NCBI GenBank assembly: GCA_019916065.1
Contig: JAINTL010000097.1
Coordinates: 1 to 64,000, forward strand
Direction: 5' to 3'
Length of the DNA stretch: 64,000 nt
Origin: Vitellaria paradoxa
Lineage: Eukaryota > Streptophyta > Magnoliopsida > Ericales > Sapotaceae
The position numbers and the translations under genes were made by a program. The notes beneath the pieces are model-generated. The model made no database searches, was not told the origin of the DNA, and saw only the letters and a program-made list of their open reading frames with translations. Shown in pieces: positions 43,337 to 54,211 of this stretch; the first letter of the stretch is position 1; the number at the start of each line of letters is the position of its first letter.

Positions 43337-45577
43337 CACTTTTTGTCTTCATTTCATTTGTACATAGTAGATTAGATTTTTCATTTTCTTATTTTCATAG
43401 TTATTTTTAATTTGATTCTCTTCCTTTATTTTATTTTATTTTATTTTTATTTCTTCTTTCGTACTAATTTTTTTCTTGTCTTATTTTCATTTCAATTTAT
43501 GTCTAACCTTTTCTATTGAATAGTTTCTTTTGTTTTCTTCAAATAAAGAAGCTCTTGAGGTAATACCTTTCCTTTCCTTCTTATTTAATCTTGCACTTTC
43601 AATTTTGGTACTTCATTATACATAATTGCTGTTGTTGGGAGTGCTGTAGAATCTAGGTTGGGGGGTGTTTTGGGTGATGCCTTAAGGGGGCTTGAACAAT
43701 GGGTGCATGCTTGGTTTAATTTGTGCTATGTTCTTATTTGTGCCTTTTGTGGCTATTATTTCATGCTCATCATCATGCTCACTTTGCACACTACAGACCC
43801 ACTTATGCATTATAGTTTTCACATTGAGGACAATGTTTAGTTTAAGTTAGGGGGTAGAGTTCGCATGATGACACTTTATGCTAAAATTGTCAAATTTTTC
43901 AAAATTTGAGCATTTTTTTAGCTTAAATACATGAATTTAGCACATTTATACTTACATGTCAACCCTTTTGGTTTGGTCAATGGTGAATTTGAGTGAGATA
44001 GTGATGAGTGAGTTTTGTTCAAGCCTTAATAGGAAACATAATTCAAGTGGAGTGTGTGATAACTTTGTGCATTTTTGGACTATTATGGTGGAAAGTTTAT
44101 GTGCTTAGGAGTAGATTTTATTTGATATTGGTTACTTGAGCATCTTTGGACTAGGTAGAGACTTACACCCTTTATGGTGAGCTTTTGAGCCTTATATTCT
44201 TTTCTTGAGGGGTTGCACATGCTTACATTTCTTTTGCTCTTCACCTTGGATTTCATTGCATCGATTGCATCACAAACACTTACATGAGTATCTATGTAGC
44301 ACATTATGAGTTGTTGCAAGTTTTGAAAATGATGCTAGGCTTTCTTTGTCATTTTGAGCCTTTTTGTCCTTTCTTGATTATGAATTATCCTAAGAACCAA
44401 CTTGAAGCCTTTTAATAAAGTGTGTGATATTTATATATATATATATTTTTTCTTGGCTCCCACCTCATATATTATCCCATAACCTTGTTCACACACTTTT
44501 AAGCCTTACCCTCATATGTTTTGGGTTATGAAAAGTGCCTCAATGTTAGTGATGTGAGTGGGGGTTGGGAATTGAAACTTTTGAGAGCATATTGAGAGAG
44601 AATAGTAGGTGGAGAATTTAGCTTATGTTTATTTCATTATTTCAAAAGAAAAAAAAGAGAAAAAAAAAAAGAAAAAAAAAAAAGAAAGTCTGTCATTCAT
44701 TCTTGCTTATGTAATTTTGGGACTTGTGCTTTATATTATAATTATTGAGAATGTCCCATGAGTAGTTTGTAAGTTAGTGAATAAGTTTCTTGTTGTAGTC
44801 CTTCTTGGGGTTCGAAAGGAAATGGGTAGTTTGGGACTTGTGTGCACTTGAACATCTTTATCCCAAGACATGTGCTTTGATTTCCATATCTTCCATTGTT
44901 AACCATTACCCCTGGCCAAGTTACAACCAAAACAAAGACCTAGTGGATTCTAAGCAAGCAACTCTTGTATTGTGCATGTAGTGGCATTGTGTAGGTTATG
45001 TGATGTGATTTTTACATATGCATTGAAACATGGTTAGGAGCTGTCCACTTTGAGTTTCATTTTAATTCATTCATATATCATGGAGTCATGTGCAACTAGG
45101 ATAGCATTTTATGCTAATAGGAATGTGTGAACCCTTGAATGAGTGAATTTCTTTCTATGAGTGGAATCCTGTGAGCTTTTGAAGTCAAAACTTAGTTCCA
45201 TTTATGCTCTTGAGACCTTGTTGAATGAATGAAACAATTTTGCACACATGCTTCTTCTACTTTAATAGTCCAAGCCTTATGCTTAGCACTTGGAAATTAC
45301 ACATGATGCGTAGATTTTGTAACTTATTGAGCTTGAACTTAATTCATCTTAGATTCGAATCACTTTTTGACACTTTGAGACAATTCCATAGAATTTTGTG
45401 GGTAGATTCACTGCAAACCCTCATGAGACCTTACTCGTCCACTAGGGGGAACCTAGGGGTTTAAAGGGCTTGCTACACGTAGCTAAGTGTAGTCGTGTTT
45501 CCAACGAAAAGAGAAATAGGATAGTAGTTGCATCTCATTTTAATAAAGAACATCATGCATTTCATTTTAATAAAAAG
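43337..45577 (+). other. E4 3' noncoding region
   Basis: About 2.2 kb, no supported gene. It is similar to E3 31399-33675 (reverse) and E1 37840-39843. It includes an AT run at 44431-44449 and an A-rich run at 44645-44688. Confidence 0.7.
43821..43859 (+). promoter_or_regulatory. E4 internal hairpin plus polypurine module
   Basis: ACATTG-AGGA-CAATGT (43821-43836) is followed by GTTAGGGGGTAGAG (43846-43859), about 1.75 kb before the terminal tract. The purine run is one G shorter and interrupted by an A. Confidence 0.6.
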
Positions 45578-45614
45578 CATTGCTAGGGACTAGCAATGTT
45601 CAAGTTGGGGGGTG
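45578..45614 (+). promoter_or_regulatory. E4 terminal polypurine tract with hairpin
   Basis: A perfect 9-bp stem CATTGCTAG-GGA-CTAGCAATG (45578-45598) is followed by AAGTTGGGGGGTG (45602-45614) and the LTR. Confidence 0.87.
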
Positions 45615-47232
45615 TGATTACACTTGAAAAGTGTAATTACAAACTCCTTAACTCAACACTTATTCATGCATTTAAATAATTAAGTTGAAGTTTTAGTGTT
45701 ATTATATTACTTATACTTTTATTGTTTATTTGCAGAGAAAAGGGCAAGGATGTCGAAGTTTATAGCTATGGAAATGGCCGAGAAAACGAAGGAAATGTCA
45801 TGGTTCAAACCTCACATTGGATGGCCAAGACTAGCCCAAAGACTCAACCTAAAGGAGGAAGAAAAGCAAAAAATCAAGACACTTGGGGGTCGGGACCGTC
45901 CATCTAATGGTCGGGACCACAGTGTATAGGATTTGAGAAGAAAGCTTTCTGTGGTCCCGACCCCCAAATTAGACGGTCGGGACCACCGTGTATCCGAAAT
46001 TCAAGAATTAAAGCACTTCTTTTAGGGTTTCCTTGCATCTATATAAGGACCCGTTGCACGGCCAAGAAGTGGGGGAAGCCCCTTTTAATTTTGCACCTTC
46101 AATTGAGTGTTAGAATAGAATTTTGAGAGTTTTTTAGATCAGGTTTTAAGCTTGCATGTGTGGATTCATGGTTTTTGTTGGAGCTTTCATCGTTGTCTTT
46201 GTAGTGATTCTTCACCTCGTCTTTTATATTCACTTTACGTTGTAAGTTGCACTTTAATCTATTTTGTTTTATTTCGATTTGTTTCGCAATATCATGTTTT
46301 GCTTTTTTCAATTCTCTTTTCGTATGATTGAATGCTATTTTATTGTTTTTAAGATGCTTAAAGTAGTTTTAGCGTAAAACCCTAGTTCTTGATTCAACGA
46401 ATCAAGAAAGGGTAGTTCACGAAAAGCCTTGGGGTCTACGAAACCCTTCGCGTAGGTTTCGAGACCCTTCGCGTAGGTTGCGAAACCCTTCGCGTAGGTT
46501 TCGAAACCCTTCGCGTAGGTTTTGAGACCCTTCGCGTAAGTTGCGAAACCCTTCGCGTAGGTTGCGAAACCTTTCGCGAAGGAATTTACCTTTCACAAAT
46601 CTATTTTTTTTCTATTTCGAAAACATTCGAATACGAAAACCCTTAACCAAATCCGTGTGAGATCACTGGTATGGATTTTCGTAACCAATCATCAAATATT
46701 TTTGAATAGAATTAAAAATCAGATTTTTATTAATATTTTGGCGTTTAATTGAAAAACTCTAGGAAACAAAGGTCTTTAACCATATCCGCTTGAGATCACT
46801 GGTACTGACCTTTGATTATAACATCTTCAAAACTTTTCAAATTAAACCCTGTTCTTCAAACAAAAACATCCCAAGGTAAAGTAGTGAACTACTCGGACTT
46901 GAAAGTTGGATCAAGAACCTTTTTAGTATTATGCTTGTGATTTAATTTAATTTATGAGTTGATTTATTCGCTTTAGAATTTAGAGTAGATGCTTTGTTTG
47001 CATTTTTAAATTAAATTGAATTTCTTTCATTTAGAATCTAAAACAAAAGTTTGAGTTGCTAAAAAAATTAGTTTAAATTAATTTAGGTTCACCTACTAAT
47101 TAAGAGAACAAGTCTAGAGCTTTTAACAAAGCCCTCCCTGTGGATTCGACCTCGGACTCACCGAGTTTTAAAACTACGACTGCCCTCTTGCACTTGAGAG
47201 GTAGAACCCGAAACACTTTTTAGGGTCGGTCA
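45615..47232 (+). repeat. E4 3' LTR
   Basis: 1618 bp. It has GGTCGGGACC at 45888-45897, 45909-45918 and 45975-45984 and its inverse GGTCCCGACC at 45953-45962. A TATA box (CTATATAAGG) at 46039-46048 follows 55 bp later. The minisatellite is at 46435-46582. Frames at 45696-45929 lie within U3 and are not considered genes. Confidence 0.95.
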
Positions 47233-47237
47233 CTAGG

Positions 47238-47402
47238 TGTGGCCGTGTGTCTCCTACGAAAATGGACCATCTTTTTAGGTTAGAATTAGTAGTTTCCTTC
47301 AGCTTCATTTGAATAATACGGGTTTGCTTGGTATGTGTTCATTTTACTTTAGGCATAATTCTTTCCATTCCTAGGGACTAGAAATGTTTAGGTTGGGGGG
47401 TG
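47238..47402 (+). other. E1 3' noncoding region, last part, with terminal polypurine tract
   Basis: This resumes E1 after E4. A decayed hairpin (CATTCCTAG-GGA-CTAGAAATG, 47366-47386, one mismatched pair) precedes AGGTTGGGGGGTG (47390-47402), next to the LTR. Confidence 0.8.
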
Positions 47403-48993
47403 TGATTGCATGCAATCATTGTCACTTTTAACCTTATTTTGCATTCTTCTTATGAATATTTTTACTAAGAAAAGCTCACTTTTATTGTATTTTGATCATT
47501 TACTTCTTCCCTGTGTGTTTTGTAGGTTATTGGTGAAACATAGCTCGAGGAAAGCAAGTTAGGAGTTCAAAAGTGCAACTCAGGTCTGAACCAACCACCT
47601 TGGGTGCCCACCTGCAACTATCTTGGGCGCCCACAGAGAGCTGGTCTTCACAAGAAGTGCTAGGAGCAAGGCTTGGGCGCACATGGCTCGGGTGCAAGGC
47701 ACCTTGGGCGCCCAATTGAGTATTACCTTGGGCGCCCACAGAAGGGTGATTTCCAGCAACTTGTCTCAGGACTTTTGTCGAACACAAAGGAGAAATAGAG
47801 CTTAGGCACACGGCCAAAGACCTTGGGCGCCCATGATGACTTGTCCAGTACACTTTTAAGCTAAACTTCGAATTATGAAATTACACTTTTACTCTTGAAT
47901 TATGTAATGATATAAAAGGGAAAATTTCTGATGTACTGAGGGGGGAAACCCTACGAAAACTTTAGGTTTTGTTCTCTAAGAGTTTTGTAGGGAGTTTTTA
48001 CATTACACTTCGCACTGAGGATTGGAATTTTGATTTCGCTTCGGATTGTTCAAGCTTTCTTTCATCTTGTATTAAGATTAATTTGTAAGTTTTACTTGTT
48101 ACTTTATTTTAATTAAAGTTTTACTATTCTCTATAGCTTTGTCTATTATTCTTGCTTCGTAGTACTTCGTAGTCTTCGTTTGCGATCAAATTGTTTTCAA
48201 AATCATTTTAAATCTTTTCAATCTATTTCGTTTCTCGTGTTTTGTTGCATGATGAAGATGTTTTTCTTTTCGAAATGCTTTGTTCATGTTTTAGCTATGC
48301 TAGGCTAGGGCTTTTCTTGGTTTTAACCTAAGATCGTAATGAAATCGAAGGTCTTGGACTCGGATAATGCAAATTGAAATGGATTTATTTTCTTTTGAAT
48401 GACAATGAAAGAATTGTAATTCTAGGTTAAATTTCGAAAACGAAACCCTGTGATACAATTGATTTCTGTTTACATTAGCTTGTATTGGAGATCAATTCCA
48501 TGTCCCAGTGATTTCGAACACGACTTCCAAACCCTGGAATCACAGTTTAGTTACGAAGTAAGGTTTTCTAATGTTGAATCTTCCGGTCTAATTTTATATG
48601 TGTAAAGATTAGGTTGAGTTAATTACATATTCAAGTTCAAGCCTTCGAGGACATTACAGGACTAGGTTAAAGCCGAGTATTTTCATTCACCTAATTGTTT
48701 AAGCACAATTCACAGCATTTGTTAATTTTTCAAATTGGTTCTATTCTTAGTGTTTTCATTTTGTTAGTTTAACTTGTGTTTTTAAATGTTCAAATCATCT
48801 TTTCAATTACTTCCAAATCATCCGTTCAATTATCTATTCAAAACTCTAAAAATATTTTCATCTTTTCCTTGTAAACTTTTGCAAGCATTTTCAAAACCAA
48901 GTTTTCCAATACTTAGGCACACCTTTGCTCCTTGTGGACTCAACCGACCTCTTATACATGAGAGTGAGCCATTACCAAATTAGAGAGTGGTCA
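47403..48993 (+). repeat. E1 3' LTR
   Basis: 1591 bp, beginning TGATTGCATGCAATCA (a perfect 16-bp palindrome) and ending GGTCA. CCTTGGGYGCCCA motifs are at about 47599, 47621, 47702, 47726 and 47821; the unit near 47710-47733 is absent from the 5' LTR. The TATA box is at about 47909-47918. Confidence 0.93.
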
Positions 48994-50338
48994 CAAAGCA
49001 ATTTTAGGTTTTTATGGATGCTAGATTTCTAGGGTTTTCAGAAAATTAAAACAAAATTAAATAACACTAACAATTACCTAATGAAATTCAAAGAATGCAT
49101 TTTTTTTGGTTTTTCAGCAAAAATAAAATTTCCACTAAGAAAATTCAACTAAAGCATAAGTTGTGTGAAATAAACAAATCCAAAATTTCAAACCAATCAA
49201 TTAACTAGCTTAAGAATTAATTCAACTAAAAATCACAATATCAAAATGATTCTTGATTCAACTTTCAATTCTGGGTGGGTTAATTATTTCACAAAGGGAT
49301 GTGTTCAACACTACAATTAAAAGCTCACGTAAAAAAGAACTGGTAGATTGGAAAGATATTTTCGTTTAAGGTTCTTAATTTCTGAATACTCAGTTCTATA
49401 TTCTCGTTTAGGATTATAAAACTGGAAAGATATTTTGTGAAAACTTTTGGGTTCAAATCCAATTTTTAGTTTGTTCAAAAATATTAAACAAGTTTTAATC
49501 GAAAACCTTTATCAATGATTAAAGAGAATATAGTCAAAGATTTTCGTTTTTGAAAGCTTTTGAAACAAATGAAATCAGATTTAAAAGTTGTAGATCCTTA
49601 CGCATGAGTTTTCGCAAACCATGCGAAGGATCTATGCACATCCCATTTTTTGTAATAACTCACCCTTCCTTAATTTATTGAATCAAGAAACTAGGGTTTA
49701 CGCTAGCATGCTTTTAAAATAAACAAAAACAAATAAATTGCACATCGATCAACAAACTAGAGAATGAATCACAAAGATAATATTATTAAAGAGAAAAGCA
49801 TATAACGTACTCTGAAATTGAATATGAAACATAACGATAAATGACAAAAGCTCTAATGAATCCTACAAAAGCTCTGCAAAACTTCAAAAGCATTTTTTAA
49901 CCATTAAAAAACTCTCTAAAGCTCTCTAAAACTCTCAAAAAGTCTGAAACTAAAGTAGAGTAGAAGTCTATTTCGACCATACGTCATATGATATATATAT
50001 GCTAACTTAAAACCCTAAAAAGAGTTGAAACAACTTCACACAGCAACACATGCACTATGGTTTGGACTACCCGACGGGGTGTTCGGACCACAGAACCTCT
50101 TCTTTTATGTTCTGCTTCCTCCTTCCAGCTTAACCTTTGACCTAGTCCGAACCACTTGAAGGGGTGTTTGGACCACATTCATCGTTGCTAATTTCAATTA
50201 TTTCGCCCTTTTTCCTACAATTTAGAAAATAAACACCATAAGTAATAAAATAATAACAAAACTCTAAAATTAATTACTTAAATGCATGGATAAATGTCAA
50301 AATGTAGAGTTTGTAATTACACTTTTTAAGTGTAATCA
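48994..50338 (-). repeat. Element F 3' LTR, remaining part
   Basis: On the minus strand it starts TGATTACACTT at 50338 (next to a polypurine tract) and resembles the E3 LTR, including the TTCTTGATTCAACTTTCAA segment near 49250. It stops at the E1 boundary without the GGGTCGGTCA end, so E1 most likely inserted into it and the rest lies just upstream of the window. Motif words such as GTTTGGAC, TTCGGACC and GTCCGAACC occur at about 50058-50196; a TATA box (ATATATATAT) is at 49991-50000. Confidence 0.75.
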
Positions 50339-50375
50339 CACCCCCGAACTTGAGCATTACTAGCCCCTAGCAATG
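50339..50375 (-). promoter_or_regulatory. Element F terminal polypurine tract with hairpin
   Basis: The minus strand AAGTTCGGGGGTG (50351-50339) is preceded by a stem CATTGCTAG / CTAGTAATG (50375-50355) with one mismatched pair. Confidence 0.75.
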
Positions 50376-50820
50376 TCTTTATAGAAATGAAATGAAACTA
50401 CTATCCTATTTCTCTTTTCGTTTGAAACACGGATACACTTAGCTACATGCAGCAAGCCTTTTAAACCCCTAGCTTCCCCCTAGTGGACGAGTGAAGTCTC
50501 GTGAGGGTTTGCAGTGAATCTAGCCATAAAATTCCTAAACTAATCCAATAGATAGTAATTATTATTTCAATAACTCCTGATTTAAGTTCAATATGAATTA
50601 GGTAACAAAATTTTAAAATGTCATATAAAATCTCCCAATGTGTATTTAACTCACCTACTTTTCAATCATCTCATTTCAAATATGCCAATTCATATCATTC
50701 AATCAAAATAGTCGTCAAACATACTCAAAAGGCTGTAGTCTTGACTTCCATCTCACCAAGCTGGTCACTTAATTAGAATAAAGTCACTAGAGAAGGGTTA
50801 CTCTCTTGGTTCATACAAGA
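50376..50820 (-). other. Element F 3' noncoding region, first part
   Basis: It matches the E3 region after 31399 (CTTTTAAACCCCTAG and TTTGCAGTGAATCTA words). No gene. It ends at the target CAAGA (50816-50820) of the probable solo LTR. Confidence 0.6.
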
Positions 50821-51691
50821 TTGCAATGTCAAATAAATGCAATTGAAAAATTCCAAACCCACACAATCACACACACAGTGAAAGTAATCACACAAGAGAA
50901 TAACGAGGAAACCCTATCACAGGGAGAAAAACCTCTATTTACAATCCCACTATCAACGGGTTACAAGACTCTACTCAGACTCTCTACGAATCACTCGCAC
51001 GAATCCTTTCGTCACTCTCGCTCGAATCACTCGATAAACCCTACAAGTAGGCTTTCTGCCTCACACAGAAAGTGAAAAGAAAATACAAGATAAATTTAGA
51101 GAAAGAACATGAAAGCTCTCAATACTCAGAGACTCTTTGTCTAGGTCCCTATAATATGTTCTCCCACCTCTTACAATTACAGAGTTGGTTTCACATATAT
51201 ATAGGATTACAAAGTTGCCCTAGTTTGGCAAAATAGGAAATTGAATCCGAACAAAATATTCATAACTCGATCCCTCGCGCTCCCATCCTCCAGCCTGCGA
51301 CCTGCACTGGAATTTTTATGCTTTAGAAAATAACACTGGCGCACCCTCGCGCTCCCATCCTCCAGCCTGCGGACCTCACTGGAATTTCTGAGACACCTTG
51401 GCGCACCCGCGCGCTCCCTTCGGGCTGCCTGCGTGCTTGGGGCGCACCCGCGCGCTCCCCGCGCCGTGCCTGCGAGGTACACTGGAATTCCATTCATGTT
51501 CCAGAAGGCTGCGTCCGAATTCCATTAGGTTTTGTAATCCTTCACACCAATTAGAATTCTTCAAAATCTTGGTCAACTTGATTCATTTTATCTCCTTAAT
51601 TGTTTAGAATTCTTCAAATCTTCAATTTGCATCACTTTAGGAAACTTGAATAGCATTCCTAATTTAACTAAGATATTGATTGGATTTGCCA
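50821..51691 (-). mobile_element. Probable solo copia-type LTR
   Basis: 871 bp with a 5-bp direct repeat CAAGA on both sides (50816-50820, 51692-51696). On the minus strand it would start TGGCAAATCC and end in TTGCAA, so the end is one base off the usual CA. A TATA box (CTATATATATGTG, about 51191-51203) is present in minus orientation, with GC-rich tandem units at about 51271-51475 some 65 bp upstream of it. No coding region. The copia label rests only on size and lack of similarity to the gypsy LTRs here. Confidence 0.5.
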
Positions 51692-53047
51692 CAAGACTTT
51701 ACAGCAATGAACCGAACCAAAAAGTTACTAAAAGAATTAAAGATAGTGGGTTTCATAGCTTCATGAATGGAATGTATCAATGCTTAAACAAGACAACTAC
51801 CATCGATCACATGAAATAAATCAATGTCCTTCTAAGTGTCTTTCACCTAAAGTCCATTAGGTCTTTACTAGGTTGTAATTTGGCCAAAGGGGTATTGGTT
51901 AGACAAATAAAGAATAGGAAAAATCAAGGTGCATGTCTAAGGATAGTACAATGTAATATCCCCCTCCCAACTTTTCCTTTTTACACTTCTTGAGAACACA
52001 ATAATGAAGCTCAATCAATTTTCTCTATCTTTTTTTTCTTTGAATTACCACAATTTCCCATCACAACTTCCCTTTTTATTAACCTTTATAGAATTGCACC
52101 AAAATCCTAAGACATGCTAGGGTTGGTTCACCTATGCATCTAAGGTTAAAAGGGTTGTAAATGTGGCTAAACAAGAAAAAAAGCTCATTTATTATTTCAT
52201 TTATTTAAAGGCTTCAAAGTGGCTCCAAGGGTTATGTAAATCAAAGGAAGGTTTCCAGCCTTCAAATATAAGAAAGAGGGCCTGATATCACTATTTAGGT
52301 TAATACTTTATCAGAAACACTAATCTACACATGTAAATCAACAAATAGCGTCTAGTGCATTTAATACCAAAGCAAGTTAATGTAATGAAGCTATTCAAAG
52401 AAAGTGAGATGAAAGAATTTAAAAAGATTATGGTGAAACCCTCAAGAACACAAAATTAGGCTCAAAAGCTCACATAATGTAGGGTTTTAAGTCTCCACCT
52501 ATGTCTTGGCATATTTGAATAACTAAATCTCATAAATTCCAATCCTTGACACATTTTCAACTCAATGATTTTAAGTGACAAGTTTGCAACACATTAGAAA
52601 ATTTATAATCAATTTTTAAATTAAGTTCCCCATTCAAAATTGAAAGCAAACCATTTGTTATTTACATGAATAATACCATCATTGGATTAAGTCCTAAAAC
52701 ATTCACTAGTCACTAATGTACTATGAGTAACATAAACACATGACAACCCCCAACTTAAGATGCACATTATCCTCAATGTGTGCAGAGTAAGAACAATGGT
52801 GAAAATGTAAAGTAAACATGTGGTGTGCATATGTCATGGTTTTTCCCCCCAGCAAAGGTTTAACTTGCTAATGATGCTAATGAAATAATATAAATAAAAT
52901 AACAAAATAGTAAAATTAGCATAAAAGTAAAAAAAAAAAAAAAAAGAAGGATTAAGAATTACCTTATGTTGGCTTCAAATTGAGCTAATGCATTATGAAA
53001 TTCATGAATGGATTGATGGATTGCAGTGAAATCTCAAAATCATCATG
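51692..53047 (-). other. Element F 3' noncoding region, second part
   Basis: No supported gene. It resembles the E3 3' noncoding region (for example CACCTAAAGTCCATTAGGTC near 51850) and holds the internal module at 52744-52779 and an A-run at 52930-52945. Confidence 0.55.
52744..52779 (-). promoter_or_regulatory. Element F internal hairpin plus polypurine module
   Basis: The minus strand has ACATTG-AGGA-TAATGT (52779-52764, one mismatched pair) followed by TAAGTTGGGGGTTG (52757-52744). Confidence 0.5.
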
Positions 53048-53638
53048 CTAGTTTGACTCACTGGAACTGTCATCGCTCTCACTAGACTCAGTGTAAGTGT
53101 CATAGCTCTCATCAGACTCATTCTCAGTATCAGTACTATCAGTGTGAGGCACGTCTTCTAGTGGTGGCATATCATGGTAATTAGAAGATGGACTCCCCTC
53201 AGATCCTACTTTGGTTTCAATGTCAATGTCGTAAGTAGGTGCGTCAAACCACTCATCATATATATTTTTTTCAGCCCAGTCCATTTGTAAAAGGAGATTG
53301 AGGTCAACATCATCCCACTTTTGCCCCTCAAGGAATTGATAAGGTGTAATATGAACAAGGGGAGGAAAAAACAGTGGCAAAGGTAATGAGTTACTCTATA
53401 AGAAACACACGTTAGGCCACATGTCCAAATCAACCTCTGAACTTTCTAAGTCACTCTCATCACTGGACATATAAAGTGTAAATTCCCACTTGCGTTTCCT
53501 ACCAATTAAAGCCTTAAGGTTTTCCTTTTGATTAGAGTTATCATCATTGAAACCAAACATGATGTACCTGTTCTTACAAAGAATATAGAAATAAAGTTTA
53601 AGGACACTATTGAAAAAGCTCTCAAAAAACTTGTTCAT
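53048..53638 (-). pseudogene. Unrecognised acidic open frame, possibly the end of F ORF3
   Basis: One frame of about 197 codons with an in-frame stop at 53396. The first part is hydrophobic/aromatic, then basic (IGRKRKWEF). The C-terminus is very rich in Ser, Glu and Asp (ESSESDDSSSESN). I do not recognise a family. It sits where ORF3 would end, before the F 3' noncoding region, and its upstream side is cut by the G LTR fragment at 53641. The acidic composition recalls the acidic stretch of E1 ORF3, but no motif is shared that I can see. Confidence 0.35.
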
Positions 53639-53640
53639 TG

Positions 53641-54211
53641 GTATGGGTTTTTCATTATCATTGATTAATACTTTTGAACAAATTAAAAGTAGGATTCAAG
53701 TTCAATTCTGATTTTGTTTATTTGAAAAGACTTTTGAAAACAAAAGTTTTTAATCATATTCGTTTGAAATCACTGGTACTAACTTTTGGATTTAAAATAT
53801 TCTCAATATTTTTGAACAAACCCTTAATTCAGATTTGAATCCAATTATCCCATAGTGAAATAGTGAACTACCTGGACTTGAAAGTTGAATCAAGAACCTT
53901 TTTAATATCATGTTTGTTATCTAATTTAATTTCTGAGTTAATCAATTTGCTTTAAAATTTAATTTTATTACATTTTAATTTAATATCACAATTCCTTCAT
54001 TCCATCATTCTCAACCCAACCATTCTCAGACATCCTATAAATCCAAAATTAGTTTAAATTAATTTAGGTTCACCTACTAACTAAGAGAACAAGTCTAGAA
54101 CTTTTAACAAAGCCCTCCCTATGGATTCGACCTCGGACTCATTGAGTTTAAAACTACGACTACCTTCTTGCACTTGAAAGGTAGAACCCACACATATTTT
54201 AGGGTCGATCA
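53641..54211 (+). mobile_element. Truncated family G LTR (3' 570 bp)
   Basis: It matches about 55680-56249 of the G solo LTR, ending in GGTCGATCA. The 5' two-thirds are missing and the break abuts the acidic frame at 53638. No target duplication can be assigned, so a deletion after insertion is likely. Confidence 0.8.

Larger units (their letters stand above)
39844..47232 (+). mobile_element. Element E4: gag-only non-autonomous LTR element with intact gag
   Basis: E4 is 7389 bp. The 5-bp duplication CTAGG (39839-39843 and 47233-47237) flanks LTRs at 39844-41325 and 45615-47232. Inside are a tRNA-Asp primer site, one open gag-like gene of 586 codons, a noncoding region and a polypurine tract. 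There is no protease, RT or integrase. It must be moved by proteins from another element, probably of the same group, since primer site and 3' region are shared with E1. Confidence 0.95.
1..48993 (+). mobile_element. Element E1: Athila-type Ty3/gypsy LTR retrotransposon, decayed and split by five insertions
   Basis: E1 runs from its 5' LTR (the window begins at LTR base 5, judged against the 3' LTR at 47403) through primer site, gag, protease, RT/RNase H, integrase, ORF3 and a long noncoding region to a polypurine tract and the 3' LTR. Its sequence is cut by LINE-1, E2, a SINE, E3 and E4. Removing these restores order and homology, apart from a 115-bp duplication around E3. Many in-frame stops show it cannot code for its own movement. 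The Athila assignment is inferred from the tRNA-Asp primer site, the pol sequence and the ORF3 between pol and the 3' LTR. The upstream target-site duplication lies outside the window. Confidence 0.88.

Noticed and set aside
45696..45929. Small genes in the E4 3' LTR
   Set aside because: They lie in U3, overlap the promoter motifs and have no counterpart in the 5' LTR.
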